The notes below the pieces were generated by a model that worked only from the letters and a program-made list of their open reading frames with translations, did not search any database and was not told where the DNA came from. 64,000 nt of DNA, taken from contig VXBA01006569.1 in the NCBI GenBank assembly GCA_013399895.1, positions 1,394,518-1,458,517 on the forward strand, given 5' to 3'. This stretch comes from Serilophus lunatus (Eukaryota; Chordata; Aves; Passeriformes; Eurylaimidae). Position numbers and translations under genes: made by a program. The stretch's first letter is position 1. Each line of letters starts with the position of its first letter. This document shows positions 1-12,738 of the stretch, piece after piece.

Positions 1-3000
1 TAGCAAATTTAGCAAGTATGCCATCTGTAGTCAACATGACACAGTGAGTTTTGCATGCTATTTGCCATAGACATTGCAAACCTCTATTTAAAGTGGTGGT
101 TGGAAGATGCAGTTCCCAAATTGTCTTTTTCTCTTTTTCTGCTTTGATTCTAATCTACCTCCAGAAAGGGGAATGTGAAGATGCTCTCAGCATGTTGTGT
201 CTTTTTTTTCTGAGTTTTGGCACCTGAAAGTGTGAGACAGCAAATTCTGCTTTATTGTTTTCCTCACGTGAGCAATGGCTGGGACCATGGTAATCTTTTT
301 TTCACTCTGTCCCAAACCAACTGCTCTCCATGCTCAGGCACATGCTGTTTGGCCAATTATCCACAGCCAGTCATCCAACTTTCCCCAGTTACTGGTATGT
401 TTTGAACAAACACAGATGAGGGGAAGTATGAGACACCATGTTAAAGCACTTCCTGCACAGTCCCCCAAAGAAAGGTCCTGGTACAAATGCTTGACATACA
501 GATCATATTCGACCTTTGATCGTCTGTCATTTCATTGTAAGAAAGCATGCCATCATTTGCCACCGTTTAAAATAGACCCAAAGGAAGTCAGGGCTTAATC
601 TTAACCTCAAACACATTGAGCCCTGTATTTCCTATCCAGCCATACACCGTGCTATCTGGTTTCCTACACCTCAGGCCTGCTAAGTTTAGTTCCTCTCACC
701 CAGCTGCTAAGAAGGAAGGGAAACTGTGTTTGCTGTGGATAAGGTATTTGCTGTACTAAGTGGCAGACAGCAATACAGTTTTGAGGTTTGTCAGTTCTTT
801 AAAAAAATTATTTTGAGTTCTTTTCTCTCTTACTCTTAATTTGTTCTGCTGGTTCATACATTTGAATCTTCGATGACATTCTTTCTTGGCCTTCTCTAGG
901 AAGAACTTGCATGCTTAGGCATAATCATTTAGCATTTATGACTATCATGTGGTTAGACCATTGCTAAATTAAACATTGGAGTGTTATTCATGAATTAATA
1001 TTCTATCAAACCCAGTGCAGCCACTCAGGTCTTTCATCTTGGAGAGTAAATGAATGAGCGGAATATATAATGTACCATACGAAAATTGAAATTGCCTCAC
1101 CAGAAATCTTTATTTATCATAGAAAGTAACTGCATAAAATAGCTGAGATAAAACTGACCTATTTTCCCTCTATATCAGTATGATTCCTTGTCCATTTGCT
1201 TCAGGCAAGCAGATTTTTATCATGGAGGAACTGGCTGATTTCTTGCTTGGGAGTAGTCTCAGGCCCTGCTGTGAAAGCCTCAGACCTGTTTCAGTAGCAT
1301 GTCTTCTGGGAACCTTAAATATTTATTGACTCTATTGCTTTTTCCTAGTAATGTTTAGTACAATTATGATAATTTTGACATAATTGTAAATGCTGGGTTA
1401 TTGTGCCACATCTGCCATCCACAAGCCTCAATGTGCAGGTGGTTCTGCATCCACGAGCTGGAGCTGGCTGTCTGGGGAGGATCTGGCAAGCCTGTACCCC
1501 TTCCACACAGTGTTGAGTTTCCCAGTGATAGCATGAACTTCCTGGCAGAATTCTGTTTTTGGATTATTTAAAAAGCAAAAGTCTATGGGACTGGGAAAAC
1601 CTACTCTTTGTCGCACCTGCTTTTACTAAACATTGGTTACATTTCTCCTTTCTGTTGTGTCACACATCTCCAACACTTCAAATTGTGAAAGGGAAAATTT
1701 TTTCTGATGGAAAGGGTTTGTAACACCATTACACAAGGCAGAAGGGGCTGAAGGTCTTAATTCAGTGTTTGTACAGAGCTGCTGTTTTTCTTTCTTAGAA
1801 TTGCACACGGTTTTATCTCAGTCGTTCTGATGTTTCCATAACGTTATATCCTTCTACCCTTTCTTGGTTCTTGCTTTTGAATGGCAGCACTCATAAATTC
1901 AGTTTTGAATTTGGTATCAGGATCCACTTGTCTTTGCAGAAGGGTGAATAAAAACACCCAGTCAAACCTAAAATACAGTAGACTTAGGTAGAATATTCAT
2001 GTATGAAAAGAAAATAAAGGCTAACTTCATTGAACCTAAAATGAGGTAGGAAACGTTATGCTGCATTTTTATTTTACTACATGGATGTGTCTTATTTCTC
2101 CCAACCATCCCCTCATGTAATTATATAATTCTTCTCTCTTTTTACCCATTTTAAAATGGGATAATTCATAAGCTTCAACATTCCGATTTTCAATTAGAGG
2201 CACATTGGTCCTGATGTCTTCATGCATTTTTAAAATAAATTATTTAAGTGTGTGAAGAAAAAAGCAAAACATGAAGTTATTACAACATTGTCCTACAGAT
2301 AAGGACATAAAATGCACAGAATGAGGATGTAAAAACAAATGTTTAAGAAAAAGTTGTCTGGAGCATGTAATTGAATTTATGTAATCCAGCCATGGAGATA
2401 GAAGAGCCTGTTAGTACTGCTGTATTAATCTGCTCACAGATGGCTGAAAATATAAGGTGAAAATACTTGGATGTTAGTGGCTGCAGAAAGCTACTATAAC
2501 ACATCTTAGACCAGTCAGGACTCAACACAAAATTCAAAGCTGAACATCCTTCTGAACAAGAGGAGACTTCTGCGATAAGGAAGCTCCTAATACACTGAAT
2601 AACCTTGGCAATTAGTTGCCAAACTTCTATGACACCAAATGAGAGTGGGGATATATTTGTCTGATTATTCTTGGAAGTGTGGGGATTCATTATTGGCCAT
2701 CTCTCCTTCAGCTGGTGTGTGTGTAGCTCATCTCACTGGCTTTAATGCAAAGTACAGTAATACTAAGCCTTAGTAAGGATGGCTAAGTAGCCCAGATTAA
2801 GGAGCTTTAATAAGTGTTTGCTCCAGGCCCAGCTGTGTTGGTAGCAGCATCTCAGTGACGCTTCCCAATTACTGGAGACTCAGAGAACTGTTTATTAGAC
2901 TTACATAATTATGAAGGCACTGTGCTGTAGGTTTGCATTAAAATCCTTGGTTTATGCCAATAATCTTAACAATTCATCTGTCTTTCACTTTATAGATTCA

Positions 3001-6000
3001 GGAACAGACACCTCCATTCTCTGGAGAAAAAGATCAGCAGGAAATCCCACATCCATCCCTTTGTCTGTCTTGTGTTGAGCAAACGGTGCTGACACCAGGA
3101 AATGTGGAGCACTTGACATGTGCATTCTGTAAGTGCTTGGATGCAGCTAGCAGGCATCGGGTGCTGTCGGTGCTTCAGAGTGCTGACAGCACCCTGGCAG
3201 ATCATTGTAGTGGACTGAAAAGGGGATAAACAACTATAAAAAGCATATAATTGCATTTTTATGTGCATAAATACCTACATTAGTGAAGACTTCAAAAAAT
3301 TAGCAGCCATCACAGACTAATGTATTATTTAAGCAACTTTTTGACATGTAAATAAATTTTAAACTATTTTAAGAATACAGTATTCTTTTAGGATGATAGT
3401 TCAGGCTTTGAAGGTACCTGTGGTGGAGCAGAGGAACTGTGCAGGTTGACTGGCAAAGCTGTGCTCTTTCAACTGCTATCCCCTTTGTAACAGGAGACAA
3501 GCATGGTGTCCTCTGCCCACAAATGGAAGGGCAGTTAGACAAACCGGAGCAGCCAGAGACTTCTGGACAGGGCCAGGAATTACGTGACACCCTGGAGAGG
3601 TGGGATGAGGTGAGAGAGTGAAAGAGGGAAGAGGCTGGTGATTCACAGCCCTCTTAAGGAGACGGACTGATAGCAGATGAAATCTTGGAGGGAAATGCTT
3701 GGAATAGTCACGTAATATGGCAAGCTTAGTCTTACCCAGCTCAAGTGTGGATGGACAGACAGGCTGACCATCAGAACCAGGCTGCATTCGCATAAATGCT
3801 GTGCTGCTCAGGTTCTCCTGTAGTGAAAATAGAGGCAGTGGTTATAGATCTCTGGCACAGTGTCCTGCAGCCACCCATGAGGCACCCAGCCTGGCCAGCT
3901 GACGACCCAGGCAGTGGCAAAGCACTGGTCCCATTTTGATGGAAGGTGAACTTGCAGCAAGCTGGTATAACTACAGCTCTGGCTGAGAGCACAGATTTGA
4001 AAAACAGATTTTGAGAAAAATCTCTGTGTATAAATCACTTCTGTCAGGTGCTTTAGAAGAATGCTGAACATGGGCATCAGCTCCACTTCTGCTTTTCTTC
4101 TCATGGCCCAACTCTTACTCTTCTAGCTGGGTTCTTCAGCCATGCTCTGAATTGCTCAACTGTATAAGGAGAAGAAAATCCCATATCAAAGTGCCTTAAC
4201 CATCATCCCACTATCTACATCCTCCTTGGAAATTTGCCCAGGTTGTCCAATGTAGCCACAGGCAGGCTGGAGTGAGCCGGGGTGACTGTCCCAAGCTCTC
4301 CTCCAGTTTTACCTCTTTCCATGACATGTGTGTTTTAGTTTGCTTACAACCCTGCCTGCAGGCAGGAGTGAGCTGGGGCAGCAGCCAGCTCACTGCCATA
4401 GGTGGTATGAGGATTCATCTCCAGGACTCTGGCACTCAAGGTCATCCTGACAGAGATTGCAAAGAGTGACCCTCAGAGCTGAAAAGAGCTTGATAAAAGG
4501 TCTTTAGGACTTCTGTAGGTAGTGATGTGGAACCTTTATGTGTGTACAGCATCTAGCTATCCATGAGAAAAAAACCATGAATGAACCTGGATGGCAGGGC
4601 AATATTCCTGACATTACATCGATGAGTTGCATCACATCCATGACATCCATGCAGAGCCTTGAGCAATGGATGACTAAGTATCATCTGATTCTCTGTTAAT
4701 AAAAAATAGGTGAATATGCATGTTTCACTAAGGAAGGAAATTATGAAACTGGGGTAAGATCCTTGGAAAGAACTCCATTTCAAAACCCCTTTTTCCTTTA
4801 CAGGGAAAAGTAGATACTGCTAGCAACTTCAGGCAGGGTTGGGAAAAGCACTATTTGCTTTTAAGTCTTTTGGAGTTATGATAGAATTTCTACCATTATC
4901 TTGCTATTGTGCATATTTCCAGTGTAAGGCTACGGAGTAGGCAGAAGATTTGCTGCTGCCTTTAATAGGAGGTGGGTATCTCAGACACATGCCTGGCTGT
5001 GCTCTGAATTTAGAAATCAAGCATTGCTCCCAGCAATGACTTTTTAAAAAATTGATTTTCTTAATGTAAATCATCTTCTAAGGTGACCTTGGGTGAGGCA
5101 AATCAATAAAGGACTGCTGAAAGCAGCACTTGCTCTCAGCAGAAATACCGACGCCAGAGTCGGGCAGCCCCAGCCAACCCCTTGCCCCATGGCAGTTCTG
5201 TCCACACCTGACCCTGGCCTCTCACCCTGGCCCTGGCGAGTCACTGGCCCCCTCACATGCATGTGGGTAACATGGTAGTTGGTTTGAACCCATGGAAGTC
5301 CTTCAATTGTACCAAATTAGCAGGCTCTCAGGGAGACTCACTGGGATCCCTGGAGCAGGAGTAATGGTCTTCGATTAGTCTGTAGGATCAGTCTGGCCCT
5401 GGCAATACATTGGGCATGATGCACAGCCATCACTCATTAAAATTCTCTGTTATTTTAAATATATGCAGGGAGAAGAGAAACTTTTACTACTTAATGCTGT
5501 CATGATCATATGTGCAGGCTTAACTTTTTTATGACTTCAAATATTCAAAAATTGCAAGAAAAAACAGAAATGTAAAAAACCCACAAAAACTTGATAGCGC
5601 GTGCATCACTGTAGTTTCCATTATTTCCTGGATTCGTCTAGCTCAGAAATACTGCAGGAAGTGCTTTTTTCTTGTGGTATTTTTGCTTCCTCTCCCAGAA
5701 GAGTGGAAGCATTACACAACTGCATATGAAAATGAGAGAGACCCATGCTGATGGTGGGCTGTGTTATGAGAGCACTGGATTTCTACTTTCCATGGCTGTT
5801 CCCATCTCAGCAGTGGGTGGGTGAGGGCTGAGGGATAATACGGCAGCACGCAGCAGCCCTCAGCAACTAGGAATGCCTGGCCCTCTTCAGGGAGGGTGGC
5901 CTGTGGGTAGGCACAGAGCTCGCAGGAGGCCACTGAGTTTGCTTCTCTCTCCTCATTTCTCAATGCTTGCAGATAAGGTGATCAACCTAAGGTACTGCTT

Positions 6001-6290
6001 TTCAGCCTTAGGCCAATTTTTACTCTCAGTGAATCTCTCCAACATCCACGTACAGCTAAATGAACACACAGGAGGTTGAACTAATTCTTCGTGTGTACTT
6101 GTTTTGACACATTTTGAGATCTCATTTAGAGATGCAAAATGCCCGCAACCTTCCTCCATTCAGGCTGCACGCTGGCCAGTCAACCTTCAGTCTGGTGAGC
6201 CAGAGCATATGCATTAAATCCTGCATTAAAGCTCTGCTGATAAAATTGTACTTATTAAATAATACAAACATTTCTTCTTGTTTGCCAAAC
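1..6290. other. Upstream intergenic DNA, no gene seen
   Basis: No exon of a family I recognise could be supported on either strand. Open frames are all under about 120 codons, lack conserved domains and end at ordinary stop codons. Base composition is typical mid-AT vertebrate intergenic DNA, and no full-length transposon, tRNA or other structured RNA was seen. In mammals SLC25A24 lies upstream of VAV3 (established knowledge), but I see no part of it here. Confidence 0.6.
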
Positions 6291-6620
6291 AGTGGGGATC
6301 CCTAGTGCACACTGGGGAGGCATGAACTATAAAAGCCTCTATTCTTTTTTAATTAGGCTGTATCTAATTAAAATTATTGCCTGCCATTACTAGCATTTAT
6401 AAAGTATTTTCCAACTCAGCATGACTCATGGGGCTATATAGAGACAGATTGCACTGCAGTCTATTTGGGATGTGTTTGCCTGTGCTGTGCAATCATCCTT
6501 TATCATCACAGGCAGGCAGTGTTTGTCTGAATTATTATTTGGTGAATACTGCCAGCCATCCAGGCCTCCACTGTTCCTCTTATAAATTCACTGATTAACC
6601 TATTTTGCATATATATGAAA
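6291..6620. other. AT-rich segment, candidate conserved noncoding element
   Basis: This stretch is rich in TAATTA/ATTAAA-type homeodomain cores (about 6350-6375) and in octamer-like and TATA-like words (ttttgcatatatat near 6603). It contains no simple repeat and no usable open frame. Such high-complexity AT-rich DNA upstream of a developmental or signalling gene is often a conserved enhancer, but conservation cannot be seen from one sequence. This is a weak inference. Confidence 0.2.
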
Positions 6621-6779
6621 TCTGGGTTGGAGATCCAGCTTGGGGCTGTGAATGGACAAATTAAATTGAAGGTAGAAACAGGGCTGTCCCTAGAAATAGC
6701 TGATGGGCAACTTAACAGCTCAAGATGCCAGGCTAGTTCAGGAGTCAGCTATTGCAAATGATATGGAAACACCTGCAGT

Positions 6780-7760
6780 CTTTCTATTAACCTGTGTGGG
6801 ATCAGGAACCATCACATGTGCTCCAAGAAGTCCACTCAAACTTGGCCCATGAGGAGTAACTGTTTTGGAGGGAAGCAAAGACCCTGGCAATGACATGGCA
6901 TAGGGTGCCATAAGCAACCCCAGTAAAGCCAAGGTTAGCCAGCGACCTGGCTGGAGTGGAGCCAGGTGCTCCTCCAAGCAGAGACGATTGAGAGCCTGCC
7001 TGGAGTGATGGGATAATGGCCTGTGGCCAGCAGAGGTTTTGCCTACATAAAAGTATGTCTGAAGAGGGTATGGGGTGTGGCTGAGCATGGATGGGGGAAC
7101 TGGGCTTGGAGGTAAGCGGGTCAGAAGGGACCTGGGACATCTTGTTGGTGCAGGGCAGGAACAGTCTGCAGGCAGTGATGCTGAGTCAGCAGTGAGGGCT
7201 GGGGGCTGTTGTGGGACAGAGGGACACTTGGGCCTTGGGCAAATGCAGGGAGCTGCCCATGGAGCTGAGGGCCAAGCAACTGCCTCAGGCCAGACAGTAG
7301 CACTTGGATAGATCATGCTGGCTTGGCAGGATCTTGGCTGGAGATATGCAAAGTAGCGTGCGAGTGTTTGGAAACCCCAGATTTACAGGCTGACAGCTGA
7401 TTCCCAGGCATGGAGGACTGTGGGTTTGTAGACTACAGGGTTTAGAGCTGCAGCTCAAAGGGGTCAAACATCCTCCACTCAGGAGATGTGTCTGCACTGG
7501 AAGGATGCAAGGAATGGAGCAGAGTAGCCCTATGAGAGCCTGCACTCCTGAGGGGAGGCAGGCAGCAAGGGGTGCTGCTGGGCGATACACACTGCTGCTC
7601 ACCTTCCCTGCCCTCCCCAGATTCTGCTTCACACCCCCCATCCCCTTCTGGCTTTTGGCTCCCTCTGGTTGGTTTTGAGTGTGGTTCAGATGTGAGGGGT
7701 GAGGAGATGGCAGCAGGATGCTGACTGAGGGGATCCAACGGCAGTGGCAGCCACTGATGG
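6780..7760. other. GC-richer patch with overlapping minus-strand open frames, unidentified
   Basis: About 1 kb that is visibly richer in G and C than its surroundings. Two minus-strand frames stay open for 192 codons (6738-7316) and 170 codons (7285-7797). Both encode low-complexity Pro/Ser/Leu/Cys-rich peptides with no motif I recognise, and shorter frames are open on both strands. This is what GC-richer DNA gives by chance. A lineage-specific transcript or an old, worn repeat cannot be excluded. Confidence 0.3.
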
Positions 7761-10700
7761 AAGAACTGAAAGTAAAAGGCTCAGCACTGCAAATCACAGC
7801 CTATACAGGTGAGCTGAACCCATTGCTGTGTCAGTGCAAGGCTTATAGTCATATTTCACCTCTTGTGCTCTTTCACTTTCTGTGGTATGTTTTTCTTTAT
7901 TAGAGTGCATGGAACATAGGTGTGATGCTATTATTGTTTTTCTTTTAAGTCAGTTCATCCCAAGAAAGACATGAGAAGACATGGAATTAGGTTAAAATCT
8001 TACCATATAAATTTAACTTTTTAGTATAAGCTCCCCCACCTGAGACTATACCATCTTTATTCTGAATGTTGTATCTAATTCAAAATAAGATGTAATACCT
8101 GCACTGTGAGCTGATAATCTGAGAGACAGGGCCTTTAAAAAGATAATATTTTCAGCTTTATCTTATCTTGGGCATCAAATTACTCCCCTATCATGCAGAC
8201 TAGGAATTAACACGTGTTTTAAATTTCCAGTTTCATCTTAACCACAGAAACAAATTTTCTCTTTGAGTAGGAATGGTTTGTTCTGGATTTTAAAACATTT
8301 CTTATATGGAGTGCTAAAATAATTTAAAGATCTTGCTGTGCTATGGTTGTTCCCTTGATGCTTGGACAACTAGCTTTATGTCTGCAGCATTTTCTTCTCC
8401 CATTGTACCTTGAAGAACAGTTGCATGCATCATTCAAATATGAGCTTTGCACTATTTCTAGTGTTAAAACAACATCAGTAAAACCTCCTGGTGCTCTTTG
8501 CTGCAGACTAACACCATGGCAATTAATGTGAATACAGTTATTCATTAACTGCCACTCAATTGGCTTTTATGGGTCATTTTTGTGCTCTTTTATTTCTCTT
8601 CAATTACATGGTAGAGAAAGAAGAAGCTGAGGTTGTGCATGGGACAGGACTTGTGGTTGCCAGCTAACAGGGATGAGCTTTCTACTCATCTTTTCCTGCT
8701 GTAGAACACCAAATGAGTCAATGAGCTAACACCCAGGTTAGGTCCTGCTGCCATTACTGTCATGTTGGTTTTCTCCTCCAAGTTGCTACTGAAGTTGATT
8801 TTTTTTTTCTGATGTGCCACTGTGTAGAGGCTGCTGCTGAGCCATTTGAATGGCCATGCACATGTCCTGCTGGAAGCCTGATGTGCCTTCAAGTTTAGGA
8901 CTTGCATCTCAAAACTGAAGGCAGCATCTTGAGAAGATTTTCATAGGGGCAGATGTTTTTGCCAGCAGAAGGTTAGATTGCCTGGATCTCTGTGCCTTTT
9001 CAGCAATTTGTCTCTCATTTCTTAATGCAACAGCATTATTCTGGGTACCTGAATTTCTCACAGAAAAAGCATTTGGAGGAGGGTGCTAAAATGAAATCAG
9101 GGGAATAACAAGTTTATTCTTGTTTCTTCTACTCTTTCCCTGCATGGCTATAATAGGCAGGAAACTGAGTAAGACCGACCTTAATGCTGGGCTGAAAATG
9201 TCACTCACATCTTCGCATCTTACAAAACCAATTTCCCTTGCCCCCGGAGTAGGGTAGCAGCTCTTACCCCTCATCACTCGCCTGTGTGGTGTCTGGGTTT
9301 GCTTTCCTTCCTGAGCCGTACATGCGAGTTCAACCAGAGCTCACACATTGAAGCACAAAAAAGAATGGTAAACCTGCCTGTTTGGTTGCGTCTGGTTTCA
9401 CCGGTTTGCAGCTGAGGTGAAAAGCCTGAAACAGCACGTTATACCAGAGGAGTTACTTTTCAGTGCCATTGAAGTCAAAATGTTGCAACTCCTGTGAATA
9501 AAGAAACCCAGCTCACCTCTCCTCCAGCTCTTATATTCCCTGGCACCATTGCAAAGATGGACCTGCTTTAGACTACCTGGGCTTTGGCCAAAATGTTCTG
9601 CATCTGAAAGGGAAATACTGCCAGAGCAGTTAAATTTAGCCTTATCAATTATTCCTGGCAGCTCACACAGTGTCAATTAAACAAAGATTTACATTCCCCA
9701 ACAATTTTAGCATAATTTTCACTTTCAATCTGTTTTAAGTCCTAAATATGCAATCTGTCTATTGGAAGATGGCTGCTCCCCGAAATAATTTAAATTCATG
9801 TTATTTCATGAATGAAAAGAATGGATTCTTTACTGTCGGAAATCAATAGTATATGTCCTTTAACCTTGACTTTTTCATTAGCTGTACCATGACACCTCTT
9901 GTTTGGTTGCTTTTGTTTACCAGCTGTCAGACTCTAGAGACCCTTTAATCCTAGCTTTCTGACTTAATATAGGAAAAAATATGGGGGTTTTATGTGGGGT
10001 TTTTTTTGGGGTTTATTTTCTAAAGTGAAGAGTCCAGCAAGACTGCAGACAGGTATTGCAGTGTAACCACTTGTTAGAATTTCATCAGGAGCAGGACAGC
10101 AATTTAAATGCCTGTGAGGTAACAGAAGCTTGTATTGAGGTGCAGGGCTGCCCTGCCAGGTGATGGGTGCAGTGTAGCCATGCAAAACTGCCCAGCAGCA
10201 GAGCTGTGTTGTCACTGTGTCCTACAGCGTGTTGCAGGATCCAGTGCTGTGTGCCAGCCTCATGGTCCAGGCGATGATCTGCACCAGCTAAATGTCCAGG
10301 CACAAGGCTTGGTCTGTGGGTGAAAGATGCAAGTGGCACTTCTGTGGTGGACTTTTCTGGTATATCTAATACCAGGACTGAAGGAATTTCTGTACTGGCA
10401 TCTATAGTGGAACTGAGCATTAAGAATCAAAGAAGGCATTGCTAGCAGAATTGTTGTTATGTTACAGCATCATAACATTATATCATTGCTTTGGAAAGTA
10501 ATGTGACAATCAATGGGAATAACTCAGAGAGCTCCTTCTCCTTCCTTCCATGAACTGTCTTATCTTGAGCTGACATTAATAATGTTAAGATTCCACTCTT
10601 GGCAGTGATAAAAGCATATCTCTGTAAGCCAGTTCAGCCATAAAAAGGGTAAATGTTTATGTGCAGTAACTAAGCAGATGAGTAAAAGGATCACTCAGAG

Positions 10701-12684
10701 CAAAACATCTAATAATAATGTCTAACAGAGCTTTTCTAAAGTCACTGTACAGAGCAGGATTGCTGCTGCCCTTGAAATTAAACACTCACTTAAGCACTCA
10801 CATATGCTCTGGTTTTGCCAGTACATTTGTACAGGGAGAGGACCAACTTGTGAAAAGCACCACATCCTTTACAGAATTTCATAAATAGCCAGAATTTCCA
10901 GAAATAGAAGGACTAACAATTTTTTAATAACAGAAGAATTTCTTTGAGATAGAAACCCCATCCCCCTACTCTGCTATTCAGGGATCTGCTGGATGTGATG
11001 GTGAGGAATGCAAACATGCTCTGGAGACATCAAACATATGGGATGTTACAGACACCAAATACCTTGGTGGTTAAGGAAACTACTCCATAACTGCACTAAG
11101 GTTTAAATCATAATTGCATTGATGGTTGTAATAACTCAATGGGTGTAATTGTGAAGTAAATATAAATTTGTGTCTTCTGAAGATAGATAAAACATGTAGC
11201 ATGTGTTGAAAGACAGAAGCACATGTTTCATGTTGCTTAATAAACACACTTCTGAGGTGTGTCTTCTTTATCCTCTACCTGGACCACAACAGAATCAAAG
11301 CATAACATCTGTTTGTAAACATGATCAGGTGTGAGTCAGTAAAAGGAAAGCAGTGCAATATGAAATGATAAATTGCAAATTTATATGCTCATCTACTGTA
11401 ATAGATTACGGTGTGGGAAGAATTTTAGCTAGAAAAATCATCACAGTATCTTACAAAGGAGCTTCCTGCCTTCGTTCATTGCAGGCTCCTAGGTTATTTC
11501 TGTTGAAAACGTACAAATGTAACACTCATTTCCTTTGTAGTCACACCTGCAGCCCCTTGTTCTTCACAGTTTCTGATGGTAACTAACATGAGGTAAGAGC
11601 TGGTCTCTCCCAAGAAGCACTTCCTTTGTCTTCATCAATAGCTTAATTTAAATATCTAAAAATGCTTGCAAAGACAATCAAAAGAGTTATCTCCCTAAAG
11701 TCCTAGTGTTTCAAGTAGTCCTTTTTCAAAGCAGCTGATTCTCGGCTGATGTGTGTTTTGTGTAATTGTGTGTGCTTGTGCAGAGGGTGAGTACACCTGT
11801 TCCGCTTCATCAGCCTGTGAGGTATCCAGCAGCACCCAGAGGGAGGAGATTTTAGGGTCAGAAAGGGCAGGAATTGAATTGTCTTGAGAATTTGTAGCTG
11901 TTCCTTTGAAACATTAACTAACTTTGACAAGTAAAAGTGGACAAAAAAACCCCCACTTGTCTTTTTGAACAGCTCCATAAACCTATGTCAACATGGAGAG
12001 AGGACAGCTTTCAGCTATAGTCTCCTTGAGCAATCCCTAGCTAAACCCTAGCAAACCCTTCAACTACTTGGTTGTTGCTATCCATTGTGTTTAGGACTCA
12101 GATCAATGCTGCCAAAGTGAGATCACTGATCACTGAACACCGATTGCCTTCGAAACAGCACATGTCACTACTGCGTGTTAGCTAGCACCTCTTACTAATG
12201 GTGTTCTTAGACATGGACTGGTCACTGTAAGGATTCAAATAATCTTTACTTTCAGCATGAACTTTCTTTTCCTTTAATAAGCAATATGTCAATCCTGTAA
12301 AGTTGAAGAAGCCTTGATGTAAGCTCGCAGGGTGAAAGCCACGAATATTGCGGACTCACATTCAAAGTGCAGTGCAGAGGGACCAGGTTAACTTCCAGTG
12401 TCATTCCTGACTCTGCAGCTTGGTCCTGAACATTTGTCTTGACCTCATATCCAGCAAGTTTGTTTATCCCTGAGATGTAGGGCCTGTCTGGCCATGGCCA
12501 TCCCGTAAATGGTACAGGAGCCTCTGGGTTATGGTGGAGCAGACATCCTGCCAAGGAAAACCTTACACTTAGAAACACTGTCTTTAAATAATGTGTCTTC
12601 TGTAAACTTACAGCAGCATTACATCAGATGGCATTCTTTGTTAGAAAGTTGAAGCCAGACAACCTGTAAGAAATAGGTTAAGTA
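7761..12684. other. Intergenic DNA, no gene seen
   Basis: No supportable gene, RNA gene or intact mobile element. A mildly GC-rich island near 10130-10330 gives short overlapping open frames on both strands with no family match. The block 9620-9850 is AT-rich and of high complexity, with many TTAAA/ATTA words, and could be a noncoding regulatory element. Nothing visible proves this. Confidence 0.5.
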
Positions 12685-12738
12685 ATAGGTTGGACTTGAT
12701 GATCTCTATGGTCTATTCCAACCTTGTTAATTCTGTGT
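12685..12738 (+). repeat. CR1 LINE 3'-end fragment
   Basis: The words ggttggacttgatgatct and ttccaacctt followed by an attctgtg-type end match the hallmark 3' terminus of CR1 LINEs in sense orientation, where the consensus runs from ggttggact(a/t)gatgatct to ttccaacc and then an attctatg repeat. Only about 50 bp is recognisable. This is a 5'-truncated, diverged copy, the usual state of CR1 in birds. No coding capacity remains. Confidence 0.8.

Noticed and set aside
9983..10013. GGGG/TTTT alternation resembling a telomere-like or quadruplex motif
   Set aside because: Only three G runs with long loops, so it fails the quadruplex rule. It is low-complexity sequence.
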